Shown here: one piece after another, positions 17,081 to 25,374 of the stretch
Layout: each line of letters starts with the position of its first letter
Numbering within the stretch: the stretch's first letter is position 1
NCBI RefSeq assembly: GCF_011694515.1
Contig: NZ_CP050192.1
Span: 4,360,421 to 4,424,420 of the forward strand
Length of the DNA stretch: 64,000 bases
Reading direction: 5' to 3'
Origin: Mycobacterium sp. DL592
Lineage (GTDB): Bacteria; Actinomycetota; Actinomycetes; Mycobacteriales; Mycobacteriaceae
The notes under the pieces: generated by a model
What the model was told of the DNA's origin: nothing
What the model saw: the letters and a program-made list of their open reading frames with translations, nothing else
The model's database searches: none
Position numbers and translations under genes: made by a program

Positions 17081-17610
17081 TCGCGCTGCACGCCGAGCGG
17101 GTGACCGGCGAACCGCAGGCGGTGCGCTGGGTGGTCGGTACCGACGGTGTCCCCCCGGGCCGGGTGGTCGCTGCCCCGGGTGAGCTGGGCCGGCTGTTCA
17201 CCGACGGCACTGTGACCGGCGGGCTGGTGGAGCACACCGCGGTGTGGCTGTGGCTGCGCGACGGGCTGTCATGGCGCGAGCACGGCCCGGCGGTGTCGGC
17301 GGCGTTGCGGGATGCGCTGGTGCACCCGCACGGGTGGGTGGTGGAGCCGGCGCCCGGGGAGATCCTGGAGCGGGTGACTGCGGATCTGCTGGACGGGTCG
17401 GTGGGTGACTTCGTGCGCTCGCACGGCGGTTCGGTGACGGCTGAACGGGCCGGCGACGCGGTGACGATTGCGCTCGGCGGGGCCTGCCAGAACTGTGCGG
17501 CGGCCGAGCACACGCTGCGTGCGCGTCTGGTCGGCGAACTACAGCGCCGCTGCCCGCAACTGGTCGAGCTGGAATCCCGCGACGGGCGGCTGACGCTGGC
17601 CCTCGGCTGA
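17077..17610 (+). CDS. Nfu/NifU-type iron-sulfur scaffold protein in the feo operon
   Basis: A 177-aa protein from a GTG that overlaps the feoB stop (GTGA). The N-terminal half (RWVVGTDGVPPGRVVAAP) looks like the Nfu N-terminal domain. The C-terminal 80 residues form a NifU C-terminal domain with the cluster-binding motif C137-Q-N-C140 in a GGACQNCAAAE loop. Such proteins carry a [4Fe-4S] cluster at a dimer interface and hand it to client enzymes. Its place as the third feo gene suggests a link between iron uptake and cluster assembly, or an iron-sensing role like that proposed for [Fe-S]-binding FeoC. The role is inference. Confidence 0.82.
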   Translation: MIALHAERVTGEPQAVRWVVGTDGVPPGRVVAAPGELGRLFTDGTVTGGLVEHTAVWLWLRDGLSWREHGPAVSAALRDALVHPHGWVVEPAPGEILERVTADLLDGSVGDFVRSHGGSVTAERAGDAVTIALGGACQNCAAAEHTLRARLVGELQRRCPQLVELESRDGRLTLALG

Positions 17611-17671
17611 ATCGAGTCTGCGCACAGATCGTGTTCTTCGGCCCGAATGGCGATCTGTGAGCAGAACCGAT
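17611..17671. repeat. 61-nt inverted-repeat element, copy 2 (convergent nfu / nitroreductase junction)
   Basis: Arms 17611-17631 and 17651-17671 pair at 18 of 21 positions around a 19-nt loop containing a nested hairpin TTCGG-C-CCGAA. The outer ends (ATCGAGTCTGCGC, GCAGAACCGAT) match those of the element at 5415-5475. Four arm positions that differ between the copies (14, 15, 18, 19) change together on both sides, so pairing is kept. It begins with the base after the nfu stop and ends 6 nt before the stop of the minus-strand gene. Confidence 0.85.
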
Positions 17672-17677
17672 CCGGGT

Positions 17678-18073
17678 TCAGGCCGGGACGAGGCTGAACA
17701 CCGGGTGATCGGCCGGGTCGGGCAGCTTCGCGAAGTAGCCGTCGACCGTCTTGCCCGCTTTGACACGGTAGGCCTTCAGGATCGGGTCACGTTGTGCCAC
17801 CGGCACTTCCGCAGCGCGGTACGGGGTGGCGCCGGACTTGGTGGTGAGGGTGACGGTTGGGTTGGCCCGCACGTTCTTCACCCACTGCGACTCACCGCGG
17901 GTGGACACCAGATAGCGGGTACCGTCCACCTCGACGGTGATCACCGGAATCGTTTGCACGGCTCCACTGTTGCGGGCGGTCAGGGTCAGGCTCTCGGTCC
18001 CGAACATGCCGGTCGCCATAGCGATCTTGTTGAACACGCGCGTGGTGAACCATGAGGACTTGAGATAGGCCAT
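17678..18073 (-). CDS. F420-dependent nitroreductase family (Ddn-like) protein
   Basis: A 131-aa protein of the deazaflavin-dependent nitroreductase family (DUF385). It has the split-barrel core VQTIPVITVEVDGTRYLVST followed by the ESQWVKNVRANPTVTL segment that contacts F420 in the Ddn family. The family reduces quinones or nitro-compounds with F420H2. The ATG at 18073 is preferred over longer frames. The neighbour at 18096 is a related gene on the other strand, and only 22 bp separate the two start codons. Confidence 0.87.
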   Translation of the reverse strand: MAYLKSSWFTTRVFNKIAMATGMFGTESLTLTARNSGAVQTIPVITVEVDGTRYLVSTRGESQWVKNVRANPTVTLTTKSGATPYRAAEVPVAQRDPILKAYRVKAGKTVDGYFAKLPDPADHPVFSLVPA

Positions 18074-18095
18074 AGGTTGCGAGTGTGATGGGCAG

Positions 18096-18476
18096 ATGCA
18101 ACTACCGCAATGGTTGGCCCGATTCAACAGGCACGTGACCAACCCGGTGCAGCGACTGTGGGCGGGATTCGTGCCGACAATGGGCATTCTCGAGCACGTC
18201 GGCCGCAAATCAGGCCGGTCGTTCCGCACCCCGCTGATGGTGTTCACCACCGACGAGGGGGTGGCCGTTCTGCTGACGTACGGCCCGGACCGGGATTGGC
18301 TGAAGAACATCACCGCCGCCGGAGGCGGCCGGCTCAAACGCTACGGGCGGACCTTCGCCGTCTCCGATCCGCGAGTGACGACCAAAGCTGAAGCAGCCCA
18401 GCATGTTTCGGTGCTGTGGCGACCGATCTTCGCGGCACTACCGTTCGAGAACGCGGTCCTGCTCCGCAGGGGCTGA
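18096..18476 (+). CDS. F420-dependent nitroreductase family protein, divergent paralog
   Basis: A 126-aa DUF385 protein. It shows HVGRKSGRSFRTPLMVF, the typical opening of this family, then VAVLLTYGPDRDWLKNITAAGGGRL. It is only distantly similar to the neighbour at 17678-18073, so this looks like an old paralog pair. The 3' end overlaps the coding end of the membrane-protein gene 18438-18896 on the opposite strand by 39 bp. Substrate unknown. Confidence 0.86.
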   Translation: MQLPQWLARFNRHVTNPVQRLWAGFVPTMGILEHVGRKSGRSFRTPLMVFTTDEGVAVLLTYGPDRDWLKNITAAGGGRLKRYGRTFAVSDPRVTTKAEAAQHVSVLWRPIFAALPFENAVLLRRG

Positions 18477-18896
18477 GACCGCGGGCAGTCGGCGCTTCAG
18501 CTTCGCGACGCGCAGCAGCTGAATGGTCAAGTTGGTGCCCGCCAGCATCGGGACCAGCCCGATGAAGGTCCGGATGGACGGCTGACGACCGTGCAACTGT
18601 TCGAGGCTGCCGAAAACATAGATGCATCCGACGGAGATGATCGCGGCGGGAATGCAGAACGCCAGAAAGGACCGGCGATCGTCGATGATCTGCGTGGCGT
18701 AAGCCAGTTCGTCGGCCGACATCGGCTCTTTCTTGCGAACCTTGCCCAGCACCATGGTGGCGCTGCCCACCTCCTCGCTCAACGGGGTGGGCGCGCGCCG
18801 CAGCAGGCGCTGCACCAACACGAACGCGCACGCGGAGAACAAGAAGATCGCGGCGTACGAGAACAGCGTCAGAACACCCCACAGGCTCTGCGTCAT
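18438..18896 (-). CDS. Small membrane protein, fourth gene of the tetR-mmpS-mmpL operon
   Basis: A 152-aa protein with transmembrane segments at about residues 10-30, 75-98 and 108-128, and a hydrophilic loop (38-70). Its ATG overlaps the mmpL stop by 4 nt. I do not recognise a named family. Because it is translationally coupled to mmpL it may be an accessory subunit of the exporter. The last 13 codons lie antisense to the end of the plus-strand nitroreductase-like gene. Confidence 0.75.
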   Translation of the reverse strand: MTQSLWGVLTLFSYAAIFLFSACAFVLVQRLLRRAPTPLSEEVGSATMVLGKVRKKEPMSADELAYATQIIDDRRSFLAFCIPAAIISVGCIYVFGSLEQLHGRQPSIRTFIGLVPMLAGTNLTIQLLRVAKLKRRLPAVSAPAEQDRVLER

Positions 18897-21805
18897 CGGG
18901 TCTCCTTGGCACCTATGAGGCCGGGGTCCTCGTCGTCATCCCACAGCAGCAGCTGGCGAACCGACGCGCGGGTGCCGTACGGCTGCAGCATCTGACTGGC
19001 CGGCCGGGGGCGGACCCGTTGTGGCCACCAGAACCAGCGCCCCAGCAGCGCCGCGATCGACGGGGTCATGAACGAACGCACGATCAGGGTGTCGAAGAGC
19101 AGGCCGAGCGCGATCGTGGTGCCGACCTGGCCGATGGCGCGCAGATCGCTGAACACGAACGCGGCCATCGTGGCAGCGAAGACCAGCCCGGCGGAGGTGA
19201 CCACCGAGCCCGATCCCACCATGGCGCGGATGATGCCCGTGTTCAGCCCGGCGTGGATCTCCTCCCGGAACCGGGAGATGAGAAGCAGGTTGTAGTCCGA
19301 TCCCACAGCCAGCAGCAGGATGACCGACAGCGCGAGCACGATCCAGTACAGCGGGATGCCCAGGATGTCCTGCCACAACAGGACCGACAGCCCGAAGGAG
19401 GCGCCCAACGACAGTGCCACCGTTCCGACGATGACGATCGCGGCGACCAGACTGCGGGTCACGAACACCATGATGAGGAGGATGAGGCTGAGCGCCGAGA
19501 TGGCGGCGATCATCAGGTCGTACTTCGCGCCTTCGCTGATGTCCTTGTAGGTCGACGCCGTGCCACCGAGGTAGATGTCGGAGTTGCCGAGCGGAGTGCC
19601 TTTGACGGCATCCTTTGCGGCCGCACGGATTGCGTTGATGTGAGCGATCCCCTCGGGGGTGGCGGGATCGCCGTCATGGGTGATGATCATGCGGGCGGCC
19701 TTGCCGTCCGGGGAGAGGAACAGATTGAGCCCGCGCTGGAACTCGGGGTTGCTGAACACCTCTGGTGGCAGATAGAACGAGTCGTCGGTCTTGGCGGCGT
19801 CGAAGGCCTGCCCCATAGCCGTCGCGTTCTGCAGGTTCGCCTCGCTGTTGGCGGTAATCCCGGAGTTGGTGGCGTAGTTGGTCATTGCCAGATCGCGGTT
19901 GGCTTGCTGGCTGGCGATCTGGGTCGGGATCAGGGCAAGCAACTTCGGCTGCAGAGCGGTCAACTTGTCGAGGCTGGCCGTCACGTTACCCAACTGGTCG
20001 GTGAGCGCGTCCAGACCGTCGAGGGCATCGAAGACCGACCGCAGCGCCGCGCAGGCCGGAATGTCGAAACAGTGCGGCTCCCAGTAGAAGTAGTTGCGCA
20101 GCGGGCGGAAGAAGTCGTCGAAGTTGGCGATCTTGTTGCGCAGATCCTCGGCGATCGCAACAGTCTGGTGGAACGCCTTGGCTTGCTCGTCGGTGGCCTC
20201 GTTGGCCTGCTGCTGCAACGTCAGTTGCTGCTTGAGGGTGTCGATGGAGGTGTCGATCTCGGCGACCTGTTTGAGGATGTCCGCCGCCCGGGATTGCTGG
20301 AAAGGAAGGTTCTCGATCTGGCCGACGCTCTGCGCGCTGAGCTGGAAGCCGAGCGACGTATGGTCCAGCGGGGTGCCCAGCGGGCGGGTGATCGACTGCA
20401 CCTCGGCGATGCCAGGTGTGTGGAAGATGGCCCTGGCCACTCGTTCCAGCAGGATCATGTCGGCCGGGTTGCGCATGTCGTGGTCGGTTTCGACCATCAG
20501 CAGTTCGGGGTTGAGCCGGGCCTGCGAGAAATGCCGCTCGGCCGCGGCGTAGCCGGCGACGGCCGGGGCGCTGGACGGCAGATACCGGCGCTGGTCGTAG
20601 CTGGTCTTGTAACCGGGCAGGGCAAGTAAACCGATCAGGGCCACCCCGACGCTAACCACCAGGATGGGTCCGGGCCAGCGCACCACAGCGGTCCCGATGC
20701 GCCGCCAGGTCCGGGTGCGCATCGATCGCCGCGGCTCCAGCAGACCGAACAGCGAGGCGACTGTCAGCACGGCGGGCGCCAGCGTCAGCGCGGCCGCCAA
20801 CGCGACCGCCACACCGATCGCGGCGGGCGGACCCATGCTGTGGAAGTAGGGCAACCTGGTGAAGCTCAGGCATAAGACCGCGCCGACCACCGTCAGCCCG
20901 GAGCCCAGGATCACGTGTGCCGTCCCGCGATACATTGTGTAGAAAGCGTTTTCGCGGTCCTCGCCGTTCTGGCGGGCCTCGTGGTAGCGACCGACCAGGA
21001 AGATCGCATAGTCGGTGCCTGCCGCGATCACCAGCAGGGTGAGCAGGTTCGTCGCGAAGGTGGACAGGCCGATGATCCCCGAGCTGGCTAGCAGGCTGAC
21101 GATGCCGCGCGCCGCCGACAACTCGACGAGCACCGTCAGCAACGTCACCACCGCCGCCGAGATGGACCGGTAGATGAACAGCAGCATGGCCATGATCACG
21201 ACGATGGTGATGACGGTGACCTTGCCGATGCCCGCGCTGCCGACGGAGAGCTGATCGGCGAACAACGGCGCCGCGCCGGTGACGTAGGTGGTGACGCCTT
21301 TGGGGCGCGCAGTGGTGTCAACGACATGGCGGACTGCCTCGACCGATTGCAGCGACAGCGAATCACCCTGATTGCCAGCCAGATTCACCTGGACGTAGGC
21401 GGCCTTGCCGTCGTTGCTCTGCGCTGCCCCCGCCGTGAGCGGGTCGCCCCAGAAGTCCTGGATGTGCTCGACGTGCTTGGTGTCGGCGATCAGCTTTCGG
21501 ACCAGGGTGTCGTAGTACTGGTGCGCGTCGGGCCCAAGCGGCTGATCGCCTTCGAGCACGATCATCGCCACGCTGTCCGAGTCGTACTCCTCGAACACCT
21601 TGCCGATACGCTTCATCGCCTGCAGTGACGGCGAGTCCTGTGAGATCAACGAGACGTTGTGGGCTTTGCCGACATCTTCCAGCAGCGGCACGAACACATT
21701 GGTCGTCGCGGCGATGAGCAGCCACAGCAGCACGATCGGAACCGAGAACCGGCGAATGCCGCGGGCGATCTTGAGCACCGTGTCGTCAGCTCGCTGCTCG
21801 GTCAT
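18893..21805 (-). CDS. MmpL-family RND transporter
   Basis: A 970-aa protein with the MmpL plan: one N-terminal helix (about 20-40), a porter domain, five helices between about 195 and 360, a last helix of the first half near 375-395, a second, longer porter domain with a Gln/Leu-rich coiled-coil region (about 510-600), and five C-terminal helices (from about 760). The helix motifs [16 protein letters not shown] and [16 protein letters not shown] carry the Asp-Tyr pairs of the proton relay. The long second porter insert and pairing with an mmpS gene place it nearest the MmpL4/MmpL5 siderophore and drug exporters; the actual substrate is unknown. It overlaps mmpS by 4 nt. Confidence 0.93.
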   Translation of the reverse strand: MTEQRADDTVLKIARGIRRFSVPIVLLWLLIAATTNVFVPLLEDVGKAHNVSLISQDSPSLQAMKRIGKVFEEYDSDSVAMIVLEGDQPLGPDAHQYYDTLVRKLIADTKHVEHIQDFWGDPLTAGAAQSNDGKAAYVQVNLAGNQGDSLSLQSVEAVRHVVDTTARPKGVTTYVTGAAPLFADQLSVGSAGIGKVTVITIVVIMAMLLFIYRSISAAVVTLLTVLVELSAARGIVSLLASSGIIGLSTFATNLLTLLVIAAGTDYAIFLVGRYHEARQNGEDRENAFYTMYRGTAHVILGSGLTVVGAVLCLSFTRLPYFHSMGPPAAIGVAVALAAALTLAPAVLTVASLFGLLEPRRSMRTRTWRRIGTAVVRWPGPILVVSVGVALIGLLALPGYKTSYDQRRYLPSSAPAVAGYAAAERHFSQARLNPELLMVETDHDMRNPADMILLERVARAIFHTPGIAEVQSITRPLGTPLDHTSLGFQLSAQSVGQIENLPFQQSRAADILKQVAEIDTSIDTLKQQLTLQQQANEATDEQAKAFHQTVAIAEDLRNKIANFDDFFRPLRNYFYWEPHCFDIPACAALRSVFDALDGLDALTDQLGNVTASLDKLTALQPKLLALIPTQIASQQANRDLAMTNYATNSGITANSEANLQNATAMGQAFDAAKTDDSFYLPPEVFSNPEFQRGLNLFLSPDGKAARMIITHDGDPATPEGIAHINAIRAAAKDAVKGTPLGNSDIYLGGTASTYKDISEGAKYDLMIAAISALSLILLIMVFVTRSLVAAIVIVGTVALSLGASFGLSVLLWQDILGIPLYWIVLALSVILLLAVGSDYNLLLISRFREEIHAGLNTGIIRAMVGSGSVVTSAGLVFAATMAAFVFSDLRAIGQVGTTIALGLLFDTLIVRSFMTPSIAALLGRWFWWPQRVRPRPASQMLQPYGTRASVRQLLLWDDDEDPGLIGAKETR

Positions 21806-22254
21806 CCGGACTTCTCCAGGCAGTAGGTGTAGGCGTTGAGGGTGTTGACCGTTCTCTCGTCCTTGACCTGCCCGTCGATCGTGATCCGGCAGCCGAGGGA
21901 ATCGCTATTGCCCTGGGCCACAACGTTGGTGAACACCCCGGGCTGGGTTGTTGTGACGTCGTAGGACCACGGCAGGGCAGCGTCGACGACCTTCTGCGGC
22001 TGTGCGTTGATGTCGAGGTAGCTGATCGTCGCAACCGAACCCGGTGCGCCGAAGACCTCGATGAGAACACGTTTGGGGGTCGCCGCGGTGTTGTCGTTGG
22101 GCAGGGCACCACCGGCCGAGACGTTGTTGTGCGAACCGAAGATGCCGTGCAGCCGGTACACGCAGAAACCCGCTACCGCGATCACCACCACCGCGACCAA
22201 CACCGTCCAGCGGCGGGCGAGCAGACGGCCGATCGAGATCCTGTTGCCTGTCAC
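21802..22254 (-). CDS. MmpS-family membrane accessory protein
   Basis: A 150-aa protein with one N-terminal transmembrane helix (about 15-37) and an extracytoplasmic beta-rich domain ([21 protein letters not shown], then the [17 protein letters not shown] segment), the MmpS signature. Two cysteines, in LGCRI and YTYCLEK, may form a disulfide. MmpS proteins assist the cognate MmpL. The gene overlaps tetR upstream and mmpL downstream by 4 nt each. Confidence 0.92.
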   Translation of the reverse strand: MTGNRISIGRLLARRWTVLVAVVVIAVAGFCVYRLHGIFGSHNNVSAGGALPNDNTAATPKRVLIEVFGAPGSVATISYLDINAQPQKVVDAALPWSYDVTTTQPGVFTNVVAQGNSDSLGCRITIDGQVKDERTVNTLNAYTYCLEKSG

Positions 22255-22853
22255 GGTCCGAGCTCCCCGCGCAGGTAGCGCTGAAACGTCGCAGCCAGAT
22301 CAGCGATCACCTTGTCCCGCGGCCGCTTCGCCAGCGGTTCCAGACCCACGATGTAGCGGGCCATGGTGAAGCCGACGACCTGCGACATCACCAGCGCGGC
22401 GCGATACTCCGAGTCGGGCACGCCGAGCCGATCAGCGATGGGCTGCAGCACGTTACGGGTCAGGAAGTCACGAACCAGCACCGCCGCGGCGGGCTCGGAG
22501 GTGGCGGCGCGCATCATGCTCAGCATCCGGCCCCGACGGCTCTCGTCATCGAGGATGTCGACAAGGGCGTTGGCCAACCGCAGGCCCACCAGGGATTGAT
22601 CACCGGTCACGACGGTCTCGATGAGCGTGGGCGGATCGATCACCAGTTCCACGACGGCCAGGAAGAGTTCCCACTTCTTGCCGAAGAAGTGGGTGACCAG
22701 CGCCGGGTCCACGCCGGCCTGTTTGGCGACCGATCGGATCGAGGTGCGGTCGTAGCCTTGCTCGGCGAACTGCTTGCGGGCAGCATCCTCGATGAGCGCA
22801 CGGGTGGTGGTTGCCCCCGGTCGCCGCCCGGCGTGGACGCGCCTAGCCGTCAA
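22251..22853 (-). CDS. TetR-family regulator leading the mmpS-mmpL operon
   Basis: A 200-aa TetR-type protein. The HTH lies at about residues 12-58 (ALIEDAARKQFAEQGYDRTS, then VAKQAGVDPALVTHFFGKK). The TTG at 22853 is the likely start: GGAG sits seven nt upstream and no ATG or GTG is in frame nearby. Longer open frames upstream are not conserved. It is the first gene of tetR-mmpS-mmpL-membrane protein, so the operon is probably autoregulated through the inverted repeat at 22880-22901. Confidence 0.87.
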   Translation of the reverse strand: MTARRVHAGRRPGATTTRALIEDAARKQFAEQGYDRTSIRSVAKQAGVDPALVTHFFGKKWELFLAVVELVIDPPTLIETVVTGDQSLVGLRLANALVDILDDESRRGRMLSMMRAATSEPAAAVLVRDFLTRNVLQPIADRLGVPDSEYRAALVMSQVVGFTMARYIVGLEPLAKRPRDKVIADLAATFQRYLRGELGP

Positions 22854-22879
22854 CCCAGTCTCCTGCTGCTCGAGGCACT

Positions 22880-22901
22880 GAATTCCACGGGTGAGGAATT
22901 C
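22880..22901. promoter_or_regulatory. Inverted repeat, candidate operator of the tetR-mmpS-mmpL operon
   Basis: GAATTCC and GGAATTC are separated by 8 bp and centred about 37 bp upstream of the tetR TTG start. Size and location fit a TetR dimer site. No clear -10 could be assigned. Confidence 0.55.
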
Positions 22902-22926
22902 TTCGTGGGAAGACTTTAACCCCGGC

Positions 22927-23316
22927 CTATCCGGTAGGCAAGAGCGCCACCCGACGGTGTCGTCGGCGCCCGAGCGCGACGGCGCCCAGCACCACGGTGA
23001 GCACCTCTGCACCCACGCTGATCGCCGCATACGGCGCGGGCTGCCAGCCGTGCTCGACGAAACCGAGCAGCCCCACGGTGCGCGACAGCGCGAAGGCGAC
23101 AATCGCCGCAAGCGATCCCGCAACCGCCGCAGCATGGAGCCACCGCGGTCCACCCAGTGCGATGAGGACCGCGAGTGAGACGAATGCGCTTGTCAGCACG
23201 AGGAACCCGATACCGACCATCGGAAGGTGCCGGTAACCGTGCAGATACAGGTAACCGTGGGCGGCGGCGCTCACCAACAGGGTCAGCCCGATGCCGAGGT
23301 CCAGGAGCCTTCTCAT
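22927..23316 (-). CDS. Four-helix membrane protein of the cupredoxin operon
   Basis: A 129-aa protein with four hydrophobic segments (about residues 5-24, 31-53, 60-82, 93-115) and a basic C-terminus. H20 and H26 in the AAHGYLYLHGY loop and H89 in VEHGW are possible metal or heme ligands, but that is a guess. It overlaps the upstream metallophosphoesterase gene by 4 nt and is the last gene of that operon. No family recognised. Confidence 0.7.
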   Translation of the reverse strand: MRRLLDLGIGLTLLVSAAAHGYLYLHGYRHLPMVGIGFLVLTSAFVSLAVLIALGGPRWLHAAAVAGSLAAIVAFALSRTVGLLGFVEHGWQPAPYAAISVGAEVLTVVLGAVALGRRRHRRVALLPTG

Positions 23317-24242
23317 CGCAGTCTCTCCTCCTTCAGTGCCAGCGCTTGCTGCCCACGCAGGTAGCAGACCTCGCGGATTCCCAGCGCGTCGTGGAGTTGA
23401 GCGGCAGGCAGGGTGAGCGGCTTGGGCGCCGGACCGTCGCCGGGGTGCGGCAGCGGGTAGGCGGTGGTGGTGGCGCTGTAGAACGTCACATTGTCTTCGG
23501 TCTTGGAAAAGAGTTGGTGCACATGGCCGTTGAGGCAGGTGACCGACGCGAACCGGCGCAGGTGGCTCAGCGCCTGCGTGGCGTCGTCGGTGCCCCAGCC
23601 CCAGTCCGGGTACATCGCGAACAGCGGGATGTGGCTGAAGACGACGATCGGGGTGTCCGCCGACAACGGCGCCAGGTCCTTCTCGATGAAATCGAGCTGA
23701 TCGGCCCCGAGGTGGCCAAGCTTCTTCAGGTTCAAGGTGTTGACCAGTCCGATGACGTGGACACCGGCGACGTCGAAGCTGTACCACCCGTCGCCGCGCG
23801 ATCCGGCGCCGAACGCCGCGCGATACTTCTGGCCGGCGTCGTCGACCGAGTCGTGCTCGCCCGGAACGGTGAACACGTGCGGGGTGTTGATCCCGCTCAT
23901 CATCTGTTTGACCTGGTCGAACTGTGCAGGGGTGGCCAGATGGGTCAGGTCACCGGTGTGGATGACGAAGTCCGGCGTGTAGCCGAGGTTGTTGATCTGG
24001 TCGATCGCGCGACCGAAGGACGCGGTGACATCGGGATTGGCGGTGCCGGTGAAACCGATGTGACTGTCGCTGATCTGCACGAAGCGCAGAGTCGGGCGAG
24101 TGGCCTCGGTCGCCGGGGCCGGCGCGACATGGGACAGCACCTCGCCGCCCACGACGGCGATGCCGACGGCGGCCCCGAACCAGGCACCGTGGCGGATGAG
24201 CTGACGGCGGGTCATCTCGCGGGGATCCTGCTCGCCGGTCAT
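23313..24242 (-). CDS. Tat-exported metallophosphoesterase
   Basis: A 309-aa calcineurin-like phosphoesterase. The N-terminus holds a twin-arginine motif (MTRRQLIRHG, arginines 12-13) followed by a hydrophobic helix. The metal-binding blocks are all present: FVQISDSH, HTGDLTH, VPGEHD, VFSHIP and NGHVHQ. It should act outside the cytoplasm, on an unknown phosphodiester or monoester. It sits between the cupredoxin gene and the four-helix membrane protein with 4-nt overlaps at both ends, so all three are made together. Confidence 0.9.
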   Translation of the reverse strand: MTGEQDPREMTRRQLIRHGAWFGAAVGIAVVGGEVLSHVAPAPATEATRPTLRFVQISDSHIGFTGTANPDVTASFGRAIDQINNLGYTPDFVIHTGDLTHLATPAQFDQVKQMMSGINTPHVFTVPGEHDSVDDAGQKYRAAFGAGSRGDGWYSFDVAGVHVIGLVNTLNLKKLGHLGADQLDFIEKDLAPLSADTPIVVFSHIPLFAMYPDWGWGTDDATQALSHLRRFASVTCLNGHVHQLFSKTEDNVTFYSATTTAYPLPHPGDGPAPKPLTLPAAQLHDALGIREVCYLRGQQALALKEERLR

Positions 24243-24706
24243 GGCGTCACCACCACGGTGCCGTGCATGAACGGATGGATGCTGCAGATGTAGCTATAGC
24301 TGCCGGGTTTGGTGAAGGTATAGCTGTAGGTGCCGTTGGTGTCCATTCCGGGCGAGTGGAACGACCCGTCATCGGCGGCAACGGTGTGCGGCTCCTCGTC
24401 GTGATTGGACCACGTCACGGTGGCGCCCACCGTGACGGTGAGCGCGGCCGGGACGAAGGCGAAATTGGTGATGGTCACCGCGGTGCCGCCCACCGGGGCC
24501 TGCGGCGCGGCCGACGAAGCTGTCGCCGGAGCCGTCGGGGGCGCCGACGGCATCGCCGTCATTCCCGGCATTCCGACCGATGTTCCGCCGTTGGCGCCGA
24601 AGTCGACCGTCGGCGGCGGGGCGCCGCCGGTCGGTGCGCAGCCGGCGAGCGCGGCCACCACGATCGCGGTCAGCGCGACAGACCTTTGGCGCTGTGGTGT
24701 TTTCAT
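24239..24706 (-). CDS. Cupredoxin-domain lipoprotein (type 1 copper site)
   Basis: A lipoprotein signal (lipobox LAGC, C23) is followed by a Gly/Pro/Ala-rich linker and a plastocyanin-like domain. The type 1 copper ligands are visible: a histidine in DEEPHTV and the C-terminal CSIHPFMHG (Cys, His, Met). The protein is likely a surface-anchored electron carrier or copper-binding protein. The ATG at 24706 lies eight nt after AGGAGG; the ATG at 24712 is too close to it. It leads the operon with the Tat phosphoesterase and runs divergent to the ECF sigma gene. Confidence 0.9.
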   Translation of the reverse strand: MKTPQRQRSVALTAIVVAALAGCAPTGGAPPPTVDFGANGGTSVGMPGMTAMPSAPPTAPATASSAAPQAPVGGTAVTITNFAFVPAALTVTVGATVTWSNHDEEPHTVAADDGSFHSPGMDTNGTYSYTFTKPGSYSYICSIHPFMHGTVVVTP

Positions 24707-24772
24707 GATCATTTCCTCCTGGACTGAACCATCTCGGTAGCGCGGTACGTCTCATCAAGAGGTAGGTCGGTA

Positions 24773-24795
24773 GTTACACCGCCGCGGCGTGTAAC
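24773..24795. promoter_or_regulatory. TGTAAC palindrome between the cupredoxin and ECF sigma operons
   Basis: GTTACAC and GTGTAAC are perfect 7-bp arms around a 9-bp G+C centre. The right arm is the TGTAAC half of the motif in front of the sigma gene; the left arm read on the minus strand gives the same TGTAAC facing the cupredoxin gene. It may be a paired promoter element or a regulator site. Confidence 0.6.
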
Positions 24796-24811
24796 CCCCC
24801 GCCATATCTAG
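24790..24811 (+). promoter_or_regulatory. Bipartite promoter-like motif upstream of the ECF sigma gene
   Basis: TGTAACCCC, six bases, TATCTAG, then five bases to the GTG at 24817. The same motif with the same internal spacing recurs at 26087-26108, four bases before the start of the small secreted protein gene. TATCTAG is placed as expected for a -10 element of a leaderless gene. The TGTAACC block is too close to be a standard -35. Confidence 0.65.
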
Positions 24812-24816
24812 AACAT

Positions 24817-25374
24817 GTGACGAGAGGCGGAAGTATGCCCGCGCACGACGATCGACGGTCGCGAGGTGCTTTGCGCCTGGTGTCTGACGAGCGCTATCCG
24901 GACTGGGAGGCGGTGTACGAAGACAACGTGGTGTGGTTGTACCGAACGATTTTCGGTCGGGTAGGCAACCGGGCCGACGCAGAGGATCTGACCTCCGAGG
25001 TGTTCCTGAGCGCGATGCGCCCGCTGCGGCTGACTGCGAGCGTGCCCGAGGTACGGGCCTACCTGCTCGCGACGGCCCGCACTGTGCTGGCGGCGCACTG
25101 GCGCGCCACCATGGCCCGCGAGATCACCACCATCGCCGAGGTTCCCGCCGTGGTGGAGGCCCCAGCCGAGGTGAGCAGCGCTCCCCAGCGGGTCGCCGCC
25201 GTGCTGGCCGCACTGCCGGACAGGTACCGGCAGGTACTGGAATATCGTTTCCTCCATGGCCTTTCGGTGCGCGATACTGCCGGTGAGCTCGGTGTGAGTG
25301 TCGCCAACGCCAAGGTGCTGCAGCACCGCGCACTTCGGTTGGCCGCGCAGATCGACGAAGGAGCGCAGCGATGA
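24817..25374 (+). CDS. ECF-type RNA polymerase sigma factor
   Basis: A 185-aa sigma-70 family protein with region 2 (AVYEDNVVWLYRTIFGRVGN, ADAEDLTSEVFLSAM) and region 4 (LPDRYRQVLEYRFLHGLSVR, then DTAGELGVSVANAKVLQHRA). The GTG at 24817 fits a leaderless mRNA from the motif at 24790-24811; an ATG at 24835 with AGAGGCGG upstream is the alternative (179 aa). It overlaps the Rieske gene by 4 nt. In ECF systems the coupled membrane-protein gene usually encodes the anti-sigma factor, which here would be the Rieske protein. Confidence 0.9.
   Translation: MTRGGSMPAHDDRRSRGALRLVSDERYPDWEAVYEDNVVWLYRTIFGRVGNRADAEDLTSEVFLSAMRPLRLTASVPEVRAYLLATARTVLAAHWRATMAREITTIAEVPAVVEAPAEVSSAPQRVAAVLAALPDRYRQVLEYRFLHGLSVRDTAGELGVSVANAKVLQHRALRLAAQIDEGAQR

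Noticed and set aside
19019..20629. 536-aa plus-strand frame antisense to mmpL
   Set aside because: Product is low-complexity Gly/Asp/Arg/Gln sequence; the minus frame is a complete MmpL.
22251..23153. 300-aa version of the MmpS-operon TetR
   Set aside because: N-terminal part crosses the neighbouring 4-TM gene; HTH begins after the TTG at 22853, which has a proper SD.
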